Shown: piece after piece, positions 17,625 through 26,004 of the stretch | Layout of the letters: each line of letters starts with the position of its first letter | How positions within the stretch are numbered: the stretch's first letter is position 1 | DNA from: Pseudomonas grandcourensis | Lineage (GTDB): Bacteria; Pseudomonadota; Gammaproteobacteria; Pseudomonadales; Pseudomonadaceae | Direction: 5' to 3' | DNA length: 64,000 nucleotides | Assembly (NCBI RefSeq): GCF_039909015.1 | Contig: NZ_CP150919.1 | Span: 1,774,501-1,838,500, forward strand | Notes under the pieces: model-generated | What the model was told of the DNA's origin: nothing | Seen by the model: the letters and a program-made list of their open reading frames with translations, nothing else | Database searches by the model: none | Program-made: the position numbers and the translations under genes

Positions 17625-18413
17625 ATGAGAGTCTGGGCAGTCGCCAATCAAAAGGGTGGTGTCGGTAAAACCACTTCCTCCATCGCTTTAGCCGGTTTAC
17701 TGGCGGAGGCGGGCAAGCGCGTGGTCGTGGTCGATCTCGACCCCCACGGCTCGATGACCAGCTACTTCGGCTACGATCCCGACACCCTGGAGCACAGCAG
17801 CTACGACCTGTTCCTGCACAAGGGAAACGTCCCCCAAGGCCTGCCGGGTCAATTGCTGCTGTCGACCAGTGACGAACGCATCTCCCTGTTGCCCTCCAGC
17901 ACCGCGCTGGCCACCCTTGAGCGCCAGTCGCCAGGGCAGAGCGGCTTGGGCCTGGTGATTGCCAAGAGCCTGGCGCAACTGTGGCAGGACTTCGATTACG
18001 CCGTGATCGACAGCCCGCCCTTGCTCGGCGTGCTGATGGTCAATGCCTTGGCGGCGAGCCAGCAACTGGTGATCCCGGTGCAGACCGAACACCTGGCGGT
18101 CAAGGGCCTGGAGCGCATGGTCAACACCCTGGCGATGATCAACCGCTCGCGCAAACAGGCGTTGCCCTTCACCATCGTGCCGACCCTGTTTGACCGACGC
18201 ACCCAGGCGTCCCTCGGAACCTTGCGCGTGCTGCGCGACAAATTCCCCGAGGAAATCTGGCAAGGCTACATCCCGGTGGACACCCGCCTGCGCGATGCCA
18301 GCCGTGCCGGTCTGACGCCTTCGCAATTCGACGGCAAAAGCCGTGGCGTTCTCGCCTACCGTGCGTTGCTCAAGCATCTGCTGGCGGCGCAACTTGTTGC
18401 GCAGGTGGCGTGA
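17625..18413 (+). CDS. parC: ParA-like ATPase ParC, polar positioning of the chemotaxis array
   Basis: The 262-aa ParA/Soj-type ATPase has the deviant Walker A QKGGVGKTT (residues 9-17), switch DLDPHGSMTSYFG and Walker B VIDSPPLLG. In polarly flagellated gammaproteobacteria this gene sits between motD and parP, and the protein places chemoreceptor arrays at the pole. It is not a chromosome partition gene: parB is absent and the neighbours are all chemotaxis genes. Confidence 0.9.
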   Translation: MRVWAVANQKGGVGKTTSSIALAGLLAEAGKRVVVVDLDPHGSMTSYFGYDPDTLEHSSYDLFLHKGNVPQGLPGQLLLSTSDERISLLPSSTALATLERQSPGQSGLGLVIAKSLAQLWQDFDYAVIDSPPLLGVLMVNALAASQQLVIPVQTEHLAVKGLERMVNTLAMINRSRKQALPFTIVPTLFDRRTQASLGTLRVLRDKFPEEIWQGYIPVDTRLRDASRAGLTPSQFDGKSRGVLAYRALLKHLLAAQLVAQVA

Positions 18414-18452
18414 CATGAGCCCAATGCCCGTAGCGCCCGCGCAGGTGTGCCA

Positions 18453-19391
18453 ATGAATCGGCCGCTGAAGACGACATCGCGCCCGCAACTGGCGTTGCAG
18501 TCGTATCTGGACAACCTGCTGCAAGACGCAACCGAGGACGTGGCACCAGAGATCGAGGTGCTGGCCGAAGTTGTCGAAGAGCAAGCGGTGCTGGACGAGT
18601 TCCAGGCCGCGGTGCTCGAAGAGCAGGCCCGGGATGCACAGAAAACCGCACCTTTGGTTGCGCCAGTAGCACCGGTGGCCAAGGCTCCGGTTGCTGTGGC
18701 CGAAGCCCCGGAACCCGTTCTGGCGTCGGTATCGACCCTTGCGCCGCTGTTGCAAACCCTGGTGGCTCCCGTCCTTGAAGAGCCGGTAGCGCTGGAGGCT
18801 CCCGTTATCGAGGAGCCTCAGGCGCTGGTGCCGCCCGTCGTCGAAGTGCATCTGCCGCCGAGCAATACGCCCCCACCGGTGGAAACCGATGGTCGTCCGT
18901 CCTGGGCTGCCGAGCCGTTCGAGTGCCTGCTGTTCGATGTCGCCGGCTTGACCCTGGCGGTGCCGCTGGTGTGCCTGGGGTCGATTTACTCCCTGGCCGG
19001 TCACGAGCTGACGCCGTTGTTCGGCCAGCCGGAATGGTTCCTGGGGATCCTGCCGAGCCAGGCCGGCAACCTCAAGGTGCTCGATACCGCGCGTTGGGTC
19101 ATGCCCGACCGTTACCGCGACGATTTCAAGCAGGGCCTGCAATACGTGATTTCGGTGCAAGGCTACGAGTGGGGGCTGGCGGTGCATCAGGTCAGCCGCT
19201 CGTTGCGCCTGAACCCGAATGAAATCAAATGGAGAAGTCACCGAGGTCAGCGTCCATGGCTCGCCGGCACGGTGATTGAACACATGTGCGCCTTGCTCGA
19301 TGTCGCCTCGTTGGCCGAGTTGATCGCAAGTGGCGGCGCCAAGCACATGTCCGGCAGCAAACCGGGCCACAAACCGACATCAGTCAAATAA
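18453..19391 (+). CDS. parP: CheW-domain protein ParP
   Basis: The 312-aa protein has a long acidic, Pro/Val/Ala-rich N-terminal half and a C-terminal CheW-like domain from about residue 165 (ECLLFDVAGLTLAVPLVCLG to the end). ParP bridges ParC and CheA and stabilises polar arrays in related bacteria. The start at 18453 (MNRPLKTTSRPQ) is chosen over a GTG two codons earlier. It follows parC by 39 bp and precedes cheW. Confidence 0.88.
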   Translation: MNRPLKTTSRPQLALQSYLDNLLQDATEDVAPEIEVLAEVVEEQAVLDEFQAAVLEEQARDAQKTAPLVAPVAPVAKAPVAVAEAPEPVLASVSTLAPLLQTLVAPVLEEPVALEAPVIEEPQALVPPVVEVHLPPSNTPPPVETDGRPSWAAEPFECLLFDVAGLTLAVPLVCLGSIYSLAGHELTPLFGQPEWFLGILPSQAGNLKVLDTARWVMPDRYRDDFKQGLQYVISVQGYEWGLAVHQVSRSLRLNPNEIKWRSHRGQRPWLAGTVIEHMCALLDVASLAELIASGGAKHMSGSKPGHKPTSVK

Positions 19392-19467
19392 ACAAAACAA
19401 GTGACGTCACTCTGATGACGTTGCACGGAACACACACCGCCAGGGCGGTTTCTTGAGGGGTCAGGGT

Positions 19468-19953
19468 ATGAATGACAAGGCAACGGCGGCAAAAGGTTCC
19501 GAAGATCCGATCCTGCAATGGGTCACCTTCAAGCTGGACAACGAGACCTACGGCATCAACGTGATGCGCGTCCAGGAAGTCCTGCGCTACACCGAAATCG
19601 CCCCGGTCCCGGGTGCCCCGAGCTACGTGCTGGGCATCATCAACCTGCGCGGCAACGTCGTCACCGTGATCGACACCCGCCAGCGCTTCGGCCTGATGAA
19701 TGCCGAGATCAGCGACAACACCCGTATCGTCATCATCGAAGCCGACAAGCAGGTGGTCGGGATCATGGTCGACAGCGTGGCCGAAGTGGTTTACCTGCGT
19801 CAGTCGGAAATCGAAACCGCGCCGAACGTGGGTAACGAAGAGTCCGCCAAGTTCATTCAAGGCGTGTGCAACAAGAACAACGAATTGCTCATCCTGGTCG
19901 AGCTCGACAAGATGATGAGCGAAGAAGAATGGTCGGAACTGGAGAGTATCTGA
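19468..19953 (+). CDS. cheW: Chemotaxis coupling protein CheW
   Basis: The 161-aa protein is a single CheW domain (QWVTFKLDNETYGINVMRVQ near the start, later GIINLRGNVVTVIDTR). It couples chemoreceptors to CheA. ATG 19468 is preceded by GAGGGGTCAGGG. A TTG five codons upstream is less likely. The stop abuts the TTG of the next gene. Confidence 0.96.
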   Translation: MNDKATAAKGSEDPILQWVTFKLDNETYGINVMRVQEVLRYTEIAPVPGAPSYVLGIINLRGNVVTVIDTRQRFGLMNAEISDNTRIVIIEADKQVVGIMVDSVAEVVYLRQSEIETAPNVGNEESAKFIQGVCNKNNELLILVELDKMMSEEEWSELESI

Positions 19954-20346
19954 TTGATTCTCGAGGTTGCGGTCATTGTCCTGTTCCTGTTTTGGGCAGG
20001 CACGCTGGCAATGTTCCTGGCGTACATTCGCAGTCAAAAGCAGGTCGCCGCGCAACAGGCCAAGGGTGATGCGCTGCGCGATCAGCGCATCAAGGACATG
20101 GCCAAGCGCGTCGACGACTACCAGAACGGCAATGTGCGCATGGGCGAAGACCTGCATGAACTGCGGGCAATCGTTGCGCCCTTGCCGGACAAACTCGCTC
20201 AGCTGGAACAACGCGACCCTACAAGCCTGTCGTTCGCTCAGGCGGCACGACTGGTCGGGATGGGCGCCAGCGTCAACGAACTGACCCAGTCCTGCGGCTT
20301 GACCCAGGCAGAGGCGGAGTTGATGAGCAAGTTGCACAAGAGTTGA
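19954..20346 (+). CDS. DUF2802 membrane-anchored protein
   Basis: The 130-aa product has one N-terminal membrane helix (about residues 3-23), a charged coiled-coil-like stretch and a C-terminal helix-turn-helix-like segment (TSLSFAQAARLVGMGASVNE). It belongs to the DUF2802 family that regularly closes this che cluster. The start is TTG, directly after the cheW stop, with the cheW end providing the ribosome entry region. Its function is unknown; location suggests a motility role. Confidence 0.85.
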   Translation: MILEVAVIVLFLFWAGTLAMFLAYIRSQKQVAAQQAKGDALRDQRIKDMAKRVDDYQNGNVRMGEDLHELRAIVAPLPDKLAQLEQRDPTSLSFAQAARLVGMGASVNELTQSCGLTQAEAELMSKLHKS

Positions 20347-20367
20347 TGTTGCGACGGCATTGAGGCA

Positions 20368-20438
20368 GCCGCAGCTTTGAGCAATACCCGCAGGTGTCAA
20401 AAACACTCAGCTGGTATTGTTCAAAGCTGCGGCTTTTT
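20368..20438 (+). terminator. Strong intrinsic terminator closing the chemotaxis operon
   Basis: Arms GCCGCAGCTTTGAGCAATAC (20368-20387) and GGTATTGTTCAAAGCTGCGG (20413-20432) pair over about 21 bp with one mismatch and a loop of about 24 bases. A T-rich run TTTTTG follows. Confidence 0.9.
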
Positions 20439-20469
20439 GTGGCCTATACACATTTGCCAGACAAGGGTG

Positions 20470-21864
20470 TCAGATGTCCGGGTGACCCTCGTAAGCGATC
20501 CGTCGATAAAGAGTTTTTTGTTCGCCAGTCCCTCCCTTATGCGGATCGCCCCAGGCTATAACCCGGTTGTCGCTAAGCAAGGCTGCAAATGTGTTGGTTC
20601 CGCTATAGACCGCCCTCACATTGACGAGCAGGTGGGAGATGCCGCTGGAATCACCGCCGAGTTCCGGATCTCCCCAGGCAACGGCTTTACCATTGCTGCG
20701 CAATGCCACGGCTGCATCATGGTTGGTGCTGATTGCTACAACATCCGTCAGTTGAGCGACTTCGGGGGGCAGAATGACAGTGGCCCCTTGTCCCCAGGCG
20801 ACAATCTGCCCCGTAGTCCGCAGGGCAATAAAAGCGCCCGAAGTGCAAGTGAGGTGCACGATATCGGTGAGGTTGGCGATTTCTCTTGGCGGTGTAGCAT
20901 CGGCTAGTAAACCCCAGCCCACGACTTGCCCATTTCTGCGCCGCGCTGCGTACGCGCTACTGTTTCCCACCAGGTCAATGATATCGTCCAGTTCGTCAAT
21001 CTCTGGCGGGATAGTCGCGTAAGCCGGATTTCCCCAGCACGCAATGTGTCCATTGCTCCGACGCAATGCCAATGTATAGCCGGAACTCGCCAGTTGCACG
21101 ACATCCGTCAATGGGCGGATATCGTCGGGGATTTTGCCACCAAAGCGCGAGTCTCCCCAAGCGAACACCTTTCCGCTACGGCTCAGTGCCGCAAAGGCGA
21201 ATTCGGAACCCATGGCTGAGACAAAGTCGCTGCGCTGGGCAATGTAATCGGGAAGCCTTCCACCTGTTTCGTCCAGTCCCCATGCGACGATGTGGCCAGA
21301 GGCCTGTAGAGCGACAAACACGTAGGCACCGCCATAGACGGCAACAATGTCCCTCAGAGCGGCAATGTCGGGGGGGACAAGGGAGCTTGGATTATCCGGG
21401 CTGCCCCATGCCATCACCTGGCCTGTCGCGCGCCTCACTGCGAAGGCGGCCATTGAGGCCGATATTTGCGTCACGTCCTTCAGTTTCGCGATGTCCGAAG
21501 GGAGCTCACCGCCATTCTCGGCCCAGCCCCAGGCATGAAGGGAGCTTTCGCTAGTCAAGGCGCAGAATGCGGGGAAATTGCCAATGATGTTCAACGGATT
21601 GAGTGTGAGCTGCGCAGCGCCGGCGCTTACCAGCAAGCGGGCATAGGGATCAGTATCAATAAAGGACTTGGCGGTGACCGACGTGTCCTGGCCCTTGTAG
21701 CGCCACGTAGCCGTGATGGGTTGAAGAGTTGCAGCATCCAGTGCGACCAGTCGCCAGCGCTGCGGTCTGAAGACGCCGATCACGCTGTGGTTGGCGCGCG
21801 CACCCATAATCAACAGCTTTCCTGATACGGCGTTATCTTCGGCACTTTTGGAATCGTTGTTCAT
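20470..21864 (-). CDS. RCC1-like beta-propeller repeat protein
   Basis: The 464-aa protein has an N-terminal beta-rich domain of about 95 residues, then eight or nine RCC1-like repeats of 47-50 residues from about residue 100 to the end. Each repeat shows the pattern FxALxxxGxVxAWGD..GGxIPxxIxxLxDVV. Nine WG motifs are present. RCC1 propellers in bacteria serve as protein-binding modules, including some effectors. There is no signal peptide, membrane helix or lipobox, so the protein looks cytoplasmic or exported by an unrecognised route. It stands alone between convergent and divergent genes. The untranslated leader carries inverted repeats (21868-21941). The cellular role is unknown. Confidence 0.85.
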   Translation of the reverse strand: MNNDSKSAEDNAVSGKLLIMGARANHSVIGVFRPQRWRLVALDAATLQPITATWRYKGQDTSVTAKSFIDTDPYARLLVSAGAAQLTLNPLNIIGNFPAFCALTSESSLHAWGWAENGGELPSDIAKLKDVTQISASMAAFAVRRATGQVMAWGSPDNPSSLVPPDIAALRDIVAVYGGAYVFVALQASGHIVAWGLDETGGRLPDYIAQRSDFVSAMGSEFAFAALSRSGKVFAWGDSRFGGKIPDDIRPLTDVVQLASSGYTLALRRSNGHIACWGNPAYATIPPEIDELDDIIDLVGNSSAYAARRRNGQVVGWGLLADATPPREIANLTDIVHLTCTSGAFIALRTTGQIVAWGQGATVILPPEVAQLTDVVAISTNHDAAVALRSNGKAVAWGDPELGGDSSGISHLLVNVRAVYSGTNTFAALLSDNRVIAWGDPHKGGTGEQKTLYRRIAYEGHPDI

Positions 21865-21867
21865 GTC

Positions 21868-21941
21868 AGTCTCTGATGTGGTGTTTGGGCCTACTATCAG
21901 AGACTCGGGGCGATATCTACGCTACTGTCAGATCTGACAGT
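21868..21941 (-). promoter_or_regulatory. Inverted repeats in the leader/promoter of the RCC1-like gene
   Basis: A 10-bp inverted repeat (AGTCTCTGAT at 21868-21877, ATCAGAGACT at 21896-21905) lies just upstream of the ATG at 21864. In the transcript its second arm is three bases from the start codon. Further up, ACTGTCAGATCTGACAGT at 21924-21941 is a perfect 18-bp palindrome. The first could hide the ribosome binding region, and the second looks like an operator for a dimeric regulator. Confidence 0.5.
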
Positions 21942-21987
21942 CGCGATGTACGGACAACCAGAGTTTTGCAATTCCTTTGAGAATGCT

Positions 21988-22083
21988 ATCGCGAGCAAGC
22001 TCGCTCCCACAGTAGTTCTATCTCGTACACAAAATACGTGTTCACTGAAGATCAAATGTGGGAGCGAGCTTGCTCGCGATGGC
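21988..22083. repeat. REPIN
   Basis: Two inverted REPs (TCGCGAGCAAGCTCGCTCCC on the left, GGGAGCGAGCTTGCTCGCGA on the right) enclose about 48 bp in the gap between the RCC1-like gene and the small membrane protein gene. Confidence 0.9.
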
Positions 22084-22263
22084 GTCTTTGAATGCGCAGC
22101 AATCTTCCCTGCGATCCGACCCATTCCTCTCTATCCTCGGGCGGGGCATACGCTGCTGTAGTCTCCTGCCTATAGCTTTTTCAGATCCCGCTATCTTGTG
22201 AATGCAACCAGCCATCAGTAGGTTGAGTATCTTGTTCAAACCTGTTCAGTGCCAGGAAGGCTT

Positions 22264-22758
22264 ATGATCGACATTTTGCGCGGTACACCGCTGTGGGTTT
22301 ATGCGGTTTTTCTGATCCTGACTTATTACGGTGTCATTGCCTGCTTCAAGAATCACGTGTCGAAAAGGTCATTGCAAATCACGCCGGTGATATTCGTGAC
22401 CCTGTCCCTGGCTTCTCTGAATCTCTCCCAAGGTGTAGTCATTCCACTCTCGGTCTATGTAATCGGGTTATTGGCGGGATGGTTACTCGCATTGCGTTTT
22501 TACACGTACACGAATGTGACGTTCGCAGGGGGCAATTTGGTGTTGGGCGGTACAGTCAAGGTACTGATTGTGTATTGGGGCTTTTTTGCCTGGCGTTACT
22601 ACCTTGGCTATCACGCAGCGATGTATCCGGAAAGGGTCAATGAGTTGCCGATGACGGCATGGTCGGCATTGGGGGCTGGCCTTATCAATGGATTGATTAT
22701 TGGCCGCAGTCTCAAGCTCTTGAGCTTACTCAAGGGGGAGAGCGTGACTGCGCAGTAG
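22264..22758 (+). CDS. Small multi-pass membrane protein, function unknown
   Basis: The 164-aa product has about five hydrophobic segments spread over the whole length and no soluble domain. It resembles short uncharacterised inner-membrane proteins of the DUF6622 type, but this is a weak impression. ATG 22264 is preceded by AGGAAGG with good spacing, whereas a GTG at 22249 has none. It stands alone, followed after 33 bp by the truncated flhB-like fragment on the other strand. Confidence 0.7.
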   Translation: MIDILRGTPLWVYAVFLILTYYGVIACFKNHVSKRSLQITPVIFVTLSLASLNLSQGVVIPLSVYVIGLLAGWLLALRFYTYTNVTFAGGNLVLGGTVKVLIVYWGFFAWRYYLGYHAAMYPERVNELPMTAWSALGAGLINGLIIGRSLKLLSLLKGESVTAQ

Positions 22759-22791
22759 TTGACGGGGGAGCTATCGCAGGCTGTCGAGTGA

Positions 22792-23055
22792 TCAGTGGTC
22801 GTCGCCGCGATCCGATACATCCTTCTCCACCCTTGGTGCATCCGGATCATGCCCCGCCGGAAACTTCCCCTTCAAACTCCACGCAAACGCAATGATCTCG
22901 GCAATCGTCAGATAGAGCTCCTGCGGAATGCTGTCCCCCAGCTCCATTCGCGCTAGCAGTCTCACCAGCTCGGCATTTTCATAGATCGGCACTTCGCAGT
23001 CGCGGGCAATGCGCAGGATTTCTTCCGCCAGCGCTTCGTCGCCCTTGGCGGTGAG
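22792..23055 (-). pseudogene. 5'-truncated copy of the flhB-like gene at 27217-27546
   Basis: This fragment encodes the last 80 or so residues of the short FlhB-like protein (from APTLTAKGDEALAEEILRIA to VSDRGDDH). It is nearly identical to the intact copy but with about 15-20 base differences. Similarity stops abruptly near 23055: the intact gene continues with KYDGTH, while here unrelated sequence (KPPITWQT) and an in-frame TGA follow. The fragment has no proper start. It marks the left border of the inserted AT-rich operon. Confidence 0.85.
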
Positions 23056-23079
23056 GGTAGGGGCGGTTTGCCAGGTGAT

Positions 23080-23415
23080 TGGGGGCTTTGATCAAAAGTA
23101 GTTATCAGATGATTAATCGATTGGTAGATAAAACACGTCGCCTTGAGTGTTGCAGAATGATTCAAGAAATTTCCTTTTCAGGGAAATTAAGTCCTACTTT
23201 AAAAAGTCCTAAATAGACCGTTGCGGCCAACTAAGTCCTACACGGTAAAGTATGATATTTCCTACATCTAAAGCTGTTTTTTAACGACTTGTTTGTGTCG
23301 GTGATAATAGGCTTGTCGTTTGTGCGTTGACAGGAGGAAACATAATTCTTTAAGTTTGTTTTGTTGGTGAGCGGGGGTGTTCAAAAAAATAATCGATAAA
23401 GAAAAAGGACGTTTT
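23080..23415 (+). promoter_or_regulatory. Leader/promoter region of the four-gene island operon
   Basis: The 336 AT-rich bases hold no convincing gene. They contain a small hairpin (AATTTCC 23168-23174 with GGAAATT 23182-23188) and three direct copies of (T/A)AAGTCCTA(C/A) at 23188-23197, 23204-23213 and 23232-23241, a likely binding site for a regulator. The sequence GACAGGAGGAAAC near 23328-23340 resembles a ribosome binding site or an RsmA-type GGA site with no start codon at proper distance. The promoter itself could not be placed. Confidence 0.5.
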
Positions 23416-24207
23416 ATGAAAAAAATATATATTCTGGGCGCTGGACATATGGGTGGCGCGATATTATTCGGGTTAAGAGGGAAGTATGGAACTAGCCATC
23501 TAATGGCAGTTGAAACTAACGCAAGTCGAGCCGCATACCTCACGGCCTGTGGGTTCGAGGTTGGTGAGCGGATTGAAAAGATTGAATGCGGTGATATTGT
23601 TGTTTTAGCTGTCCCGCCCCAGCAATTTCAGATTGCAGTTCGGGATAACAAGGTACTGCTTTCTCACAATGGCCCGGTTATATCCGTAATGGCTGGCGTT
23701 ACGACTAAATCGCTTCGCAGGACTTTAGGTCATGCACGACTCATCCGTTCGACTCCAAACACGGCATCAGAGGTACGGGAAGGAATTACTATTTACTACG
23801 CTCAAGAAAATGCTGACAGTGATTTGATTGCAGCTGCACAGATGATTTTCGGTGCGATCGGGAGCTATATACAAGTTGATAATGAATGCCTGATTGATTC
23901 AGGCACTGCACTCGCAGGGGGTGGACCCGCGCTGGTCGCTTATTTTGCTAACGCATTACAGCAGTACGCGGAGAGCGAGGGTTTTGACTCCAAGGTCGCT
24001 TGGGAAATTTGTACGCAGTTGTTATACGGGACTTCATTGTTGATGAGGTCGACTGGAAAAACGTCGATGCAATTATGTAAAGAGGTGCAAACGGCTGGCG
24101 GTACAACTGAGCGGGCAATCCAGGTTTTCGAACGGAATGACTTAAATAGGACTATTGCACTGGCTTTAACAGCTGCTGCTAAACGGTCGGTAGAGTTGGG
24201 TAGGTAG
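23416..24207 (+). CDS. ProC-like (pyrroline-5-carboxylate reductase family) oxidoreductase
   Basis: The 263-aa protein has the N-terminal NAD(P)-binding motif GAGHMGGAI (residues 8-16) and the C-terminal dimerisation/active-site domain typical of pyrroline-5-carboxylate reductase (SGTALAGGGPALVAYFANAL and AGGTTERAI). Family members reduce cyclic or linear imines with NAD(P)H. It is AT-rich compared with the chromosome around it, and it is the first gene of an operon with a methyltransferase, an exporter and an amine oxidase. A housekeeping proC is expected elsewhere, so this is probably a specialised imine reductase. ATG 23416 follows AAAGGACG; the upstream GTG at 23377 is unlikely. Confidence 0.88.
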   Translation: MKKIYILGAGHMGGAILFGLRGKYGTSHLMAVETNASRAAYLTACGFEVGERIEKIECGDIVVLAVPPQQFQIAVRDNKVLLSHNGPVISVMAGVTTKSLRRTLGHARLIRSTPNTASEVREGITIYYAQENADSDLIAAAQMIFGAIGSYIQVDNECLIDSGTALAGGGPALVAYFANALQQYAESEGFDSKVAWEICTQLLYGTSLLMRSTGKTSMQLCKEVQTAGGTTERAIQVFERNDLNRTIALALTAAAKRSVELGR

Positions 24208-24227
24208 TGTTTTGTAAGGGGGTTGTT

Positions 24228-25079
24228 ATGAATGGTGAACAACTGCGGTCCCGATTCAATCGAGTCAGTACCACTAGCATGGATGGGGATTCATATAGTG
24301 TTTATTTTGGAATGGGGCACTGTTTCAAACTTATTGATGAGCCTGGAGTTTTTAAAGTCAGTCTCGCCGGATTGGCGTTTGGGTCGTTGTTGGCGCGCTA
24401 TTTAAATAAAGAATGCATTAATTCCAGATTTTTGGATCTTGGAACTGGGAGTGGCGTGCATTCTTTTTTGCTGAAATGTATGGGTGTTAAGTCCGTGACC
24501 GCAACTGATATCTCCGAGGAAGCAGTTTTCGTAGCACAGAGGAACGAGTTATATAATTTTGGAGAGAAAACTATCGAGTTTGCATTTGGTGACCTTTTTC
24601 AAGGGCTTCCAGACGGTTCAACAAAATACGATGTTATTTTGTTTAATCCGCCTGGCTGGAGGACTCCTTCTGCTTCCTTTCTAAAAGCTCTCAAAAAATC
24701 AGTCGGCGTAGAAGGGCTTCCAATTGGTTCCATGTTTTATGGCGACAGAACATTGGAGAGGTTTTTTGAAGAGTTGCCTGATCATTTGAGCGATGGTGGC
24801 AAGGTCATAATAGGGCTAAATTCATTGGTCGGTATCCGGCAGGTGATGAACAGGCTTCAAGAGTTGCACGCAGAAAAATATGTGATCGATTGTAGGCTTT
24901 TGGAGCGACATGACTTTCCACTGCTTTTTTATACCGAAGAGTGGGCGCAAATACGAAATCTTTTGGTTGATGAAGTAATGAGTTGGACAAGGAATGGCGA
25001 AGCCTATTGCTGTATGCAGGAGGATGGCCAAATAATATGGTCGTATGAAATAGTTGAATTAACTTTGTGGAAAAGGTAG
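24228..25079 (+). CDS. Class I SAM-dependent methyltransferase with NPPG motif
   Basis: The 283-aa protein has SAM-binding motif I LDLGTGSG (residues 69-76), the acidic TDISEEA segment (93-99) and FNPPGW (139-144). The (N/D)PP(Y/F/G) signature is characteristic of methyltransferases acting on nitrogen, such as PrmC/HemK and RlmG relatives. The N-terminal 50 residues are unlike those enzymes, so a small-molecule N-methyltransferase is plausible but unproven. The start at 24228 follows GTAAGGGGG, 20 bp after the ProC-like gene. Base use is AT-rich. Confidence 0.85.
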   Translation: MNGEQLRSRFNRVSTTSMDGDSYSVYFGMGHCFKLIDEPGVFKVSLAGLAFGSLLARYLNKECINSRFLDLGTGSGVHSFLLKCMGVKSVTATDISEEAVFVAQRNELYNFGEKTIEFAFGDLFQGLPDGSTKYDVILFNPPGWRTPSASFLKALKKSVGVEGLPIGSMFYGDRTLERFFEELPDHLSDGGKVIIGLNSLVGIRQVMNRLQELHAEKYVIDCRLLERHDFPLLFYTEEWAQIRNLLVDEVMSWTRNGEAYCCMQEDGQIIWSYEIVELTLWKR

Positions 25080-25083
25080 GGGT

Positions 25084-26004
25084 ATGCTGCCTTTAAATAA
25101 ACATCGACATTTTTTTGTCGGTGTGCTCAGTGGGGTATTGGCGAATGTGCTGTTGGGTCTATCTTCGGTTTTTTGGAAATATATTGGGTCTTTGAGTGCA
25201 GTGGCGTTGCTCAGCTATAGGGTCTACTTATCCTTGCTGACGGTTTTTCTTGTCGTGTACGCTGGTCGGGAATTAAGACCGCTTTTTGCTCAGCTTAACA
25301 TTAGGCTACTATTTCTACATACAGTCGCAGCCATGCTGATTGCGATCAACTGGGGGACGTTCATATGGGCCTCTGTCCACGGGCGGGTACTTGAAAGTAG
25401 TCTCGGTTATTTGGTAGCACCAATTTTAAGTATCACGATTGGTATCATTGTTTATAAAGAGCCTGTCACTGTGTTTAAAGCCATAGCCGTGGTGCTTATG
25501 CTGATTAGTGTGATGAGTCTTTTGGCGTTGAGTAACGATCTTGATGTACGAGTTTACTTGGGTATCGGTCTTGCCTGGGGCTTTTATTCGTGCATGAAGA
25601 AGATGACGTCTTTGAATGTTTTTAGTGGTTTGTTGTTGGAGTCTCTTGTGCTTTCATTTTTTTGCACTTTGATTTTTGTTTTTTCAGATCTCAGTATGAC
25701 GATTCCTGATGATTTTGGTTTGTGGCGTACGCTTCTGATTTTTAGTTGCGGGGTGGTATCAATTGTTCCGCTGGCGCTGTTTTCGTTTTCGGCCAAAAGA
25801 CTTTCTGTAATGTCTATGGGGTTGTCGCAGTTTGTATTGCCAATCACGCAGTTTTTTGTGGCGACGATGATTTACAAACAAACCGTTTCGCCAGTAACTA
25901 TAGTCGCTCTTCTAGCTGTGATAATTGGGTTGTTAATGGTTCTGCTTGAGCCGATTCTGGGAAAGCTGTGTTGTTTTAGTGGGAGGGGGCGAAATGAAGT
26001 GTAA
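25084..26004 (+). CDS. EamA/DMT-family permease, RarD-like
   Basis: The 306-aa protein has about ten hydrophobic helices in two EamA halves. It shows RarD-type features: NWGTFIWASVHGRVLESSLG (about residues 86-105) and a conserved GxxxYKEP stretch. RarD relatives export or import small amino-acid-like or drug molecules. It is placed between the methyltransferase and the flavoenzyme, overlapping the latter by 11 bases, so it is likely the exporter for the operon's product or a resistance factor. Confidence 0.85.
   Translation: MLPLNKHRHFFVGVLSGVLANVLLGLSSVFWKYIGSLSAVALLSYRVYLSLLTVFLVVYAGRELRPLFAQLNIRLLFLHTVAAMLIAINWGTFIWASVHGRVLESSLGYLVAPILSITIGIIVYKEPVTVFKAIAVVLMLISVMSLLALSNDLDVRVYLGIGLAWGFYSCMKKMTSLNVFSGLLLESLVLSFFCTLIFVFSDLSMTIPDDFGLWRTLLIFSCGVVSIVPLALFSFSAKRLSVMSMGLSQFVLPITQFFVATMIYKQTVSPVTIVALLAVIIGLLMVLLEPILGKLCCFSGRGRNEV

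Noticed and set aside
17625..18413. ParA-like gene as a sign of a plasmid or partition locus
   Set aside because: It lies within the chemotaxis cluster beside a ParP-type CheW protein and lacks parB, so it is the array-positioning ParC.
22962..23165. 67-codon minus-strand frame at the border of the AT-rich cassette
   Set aside because: It reads the truncated flhB-like fragment in the wrong frame and continues into the promoter region.
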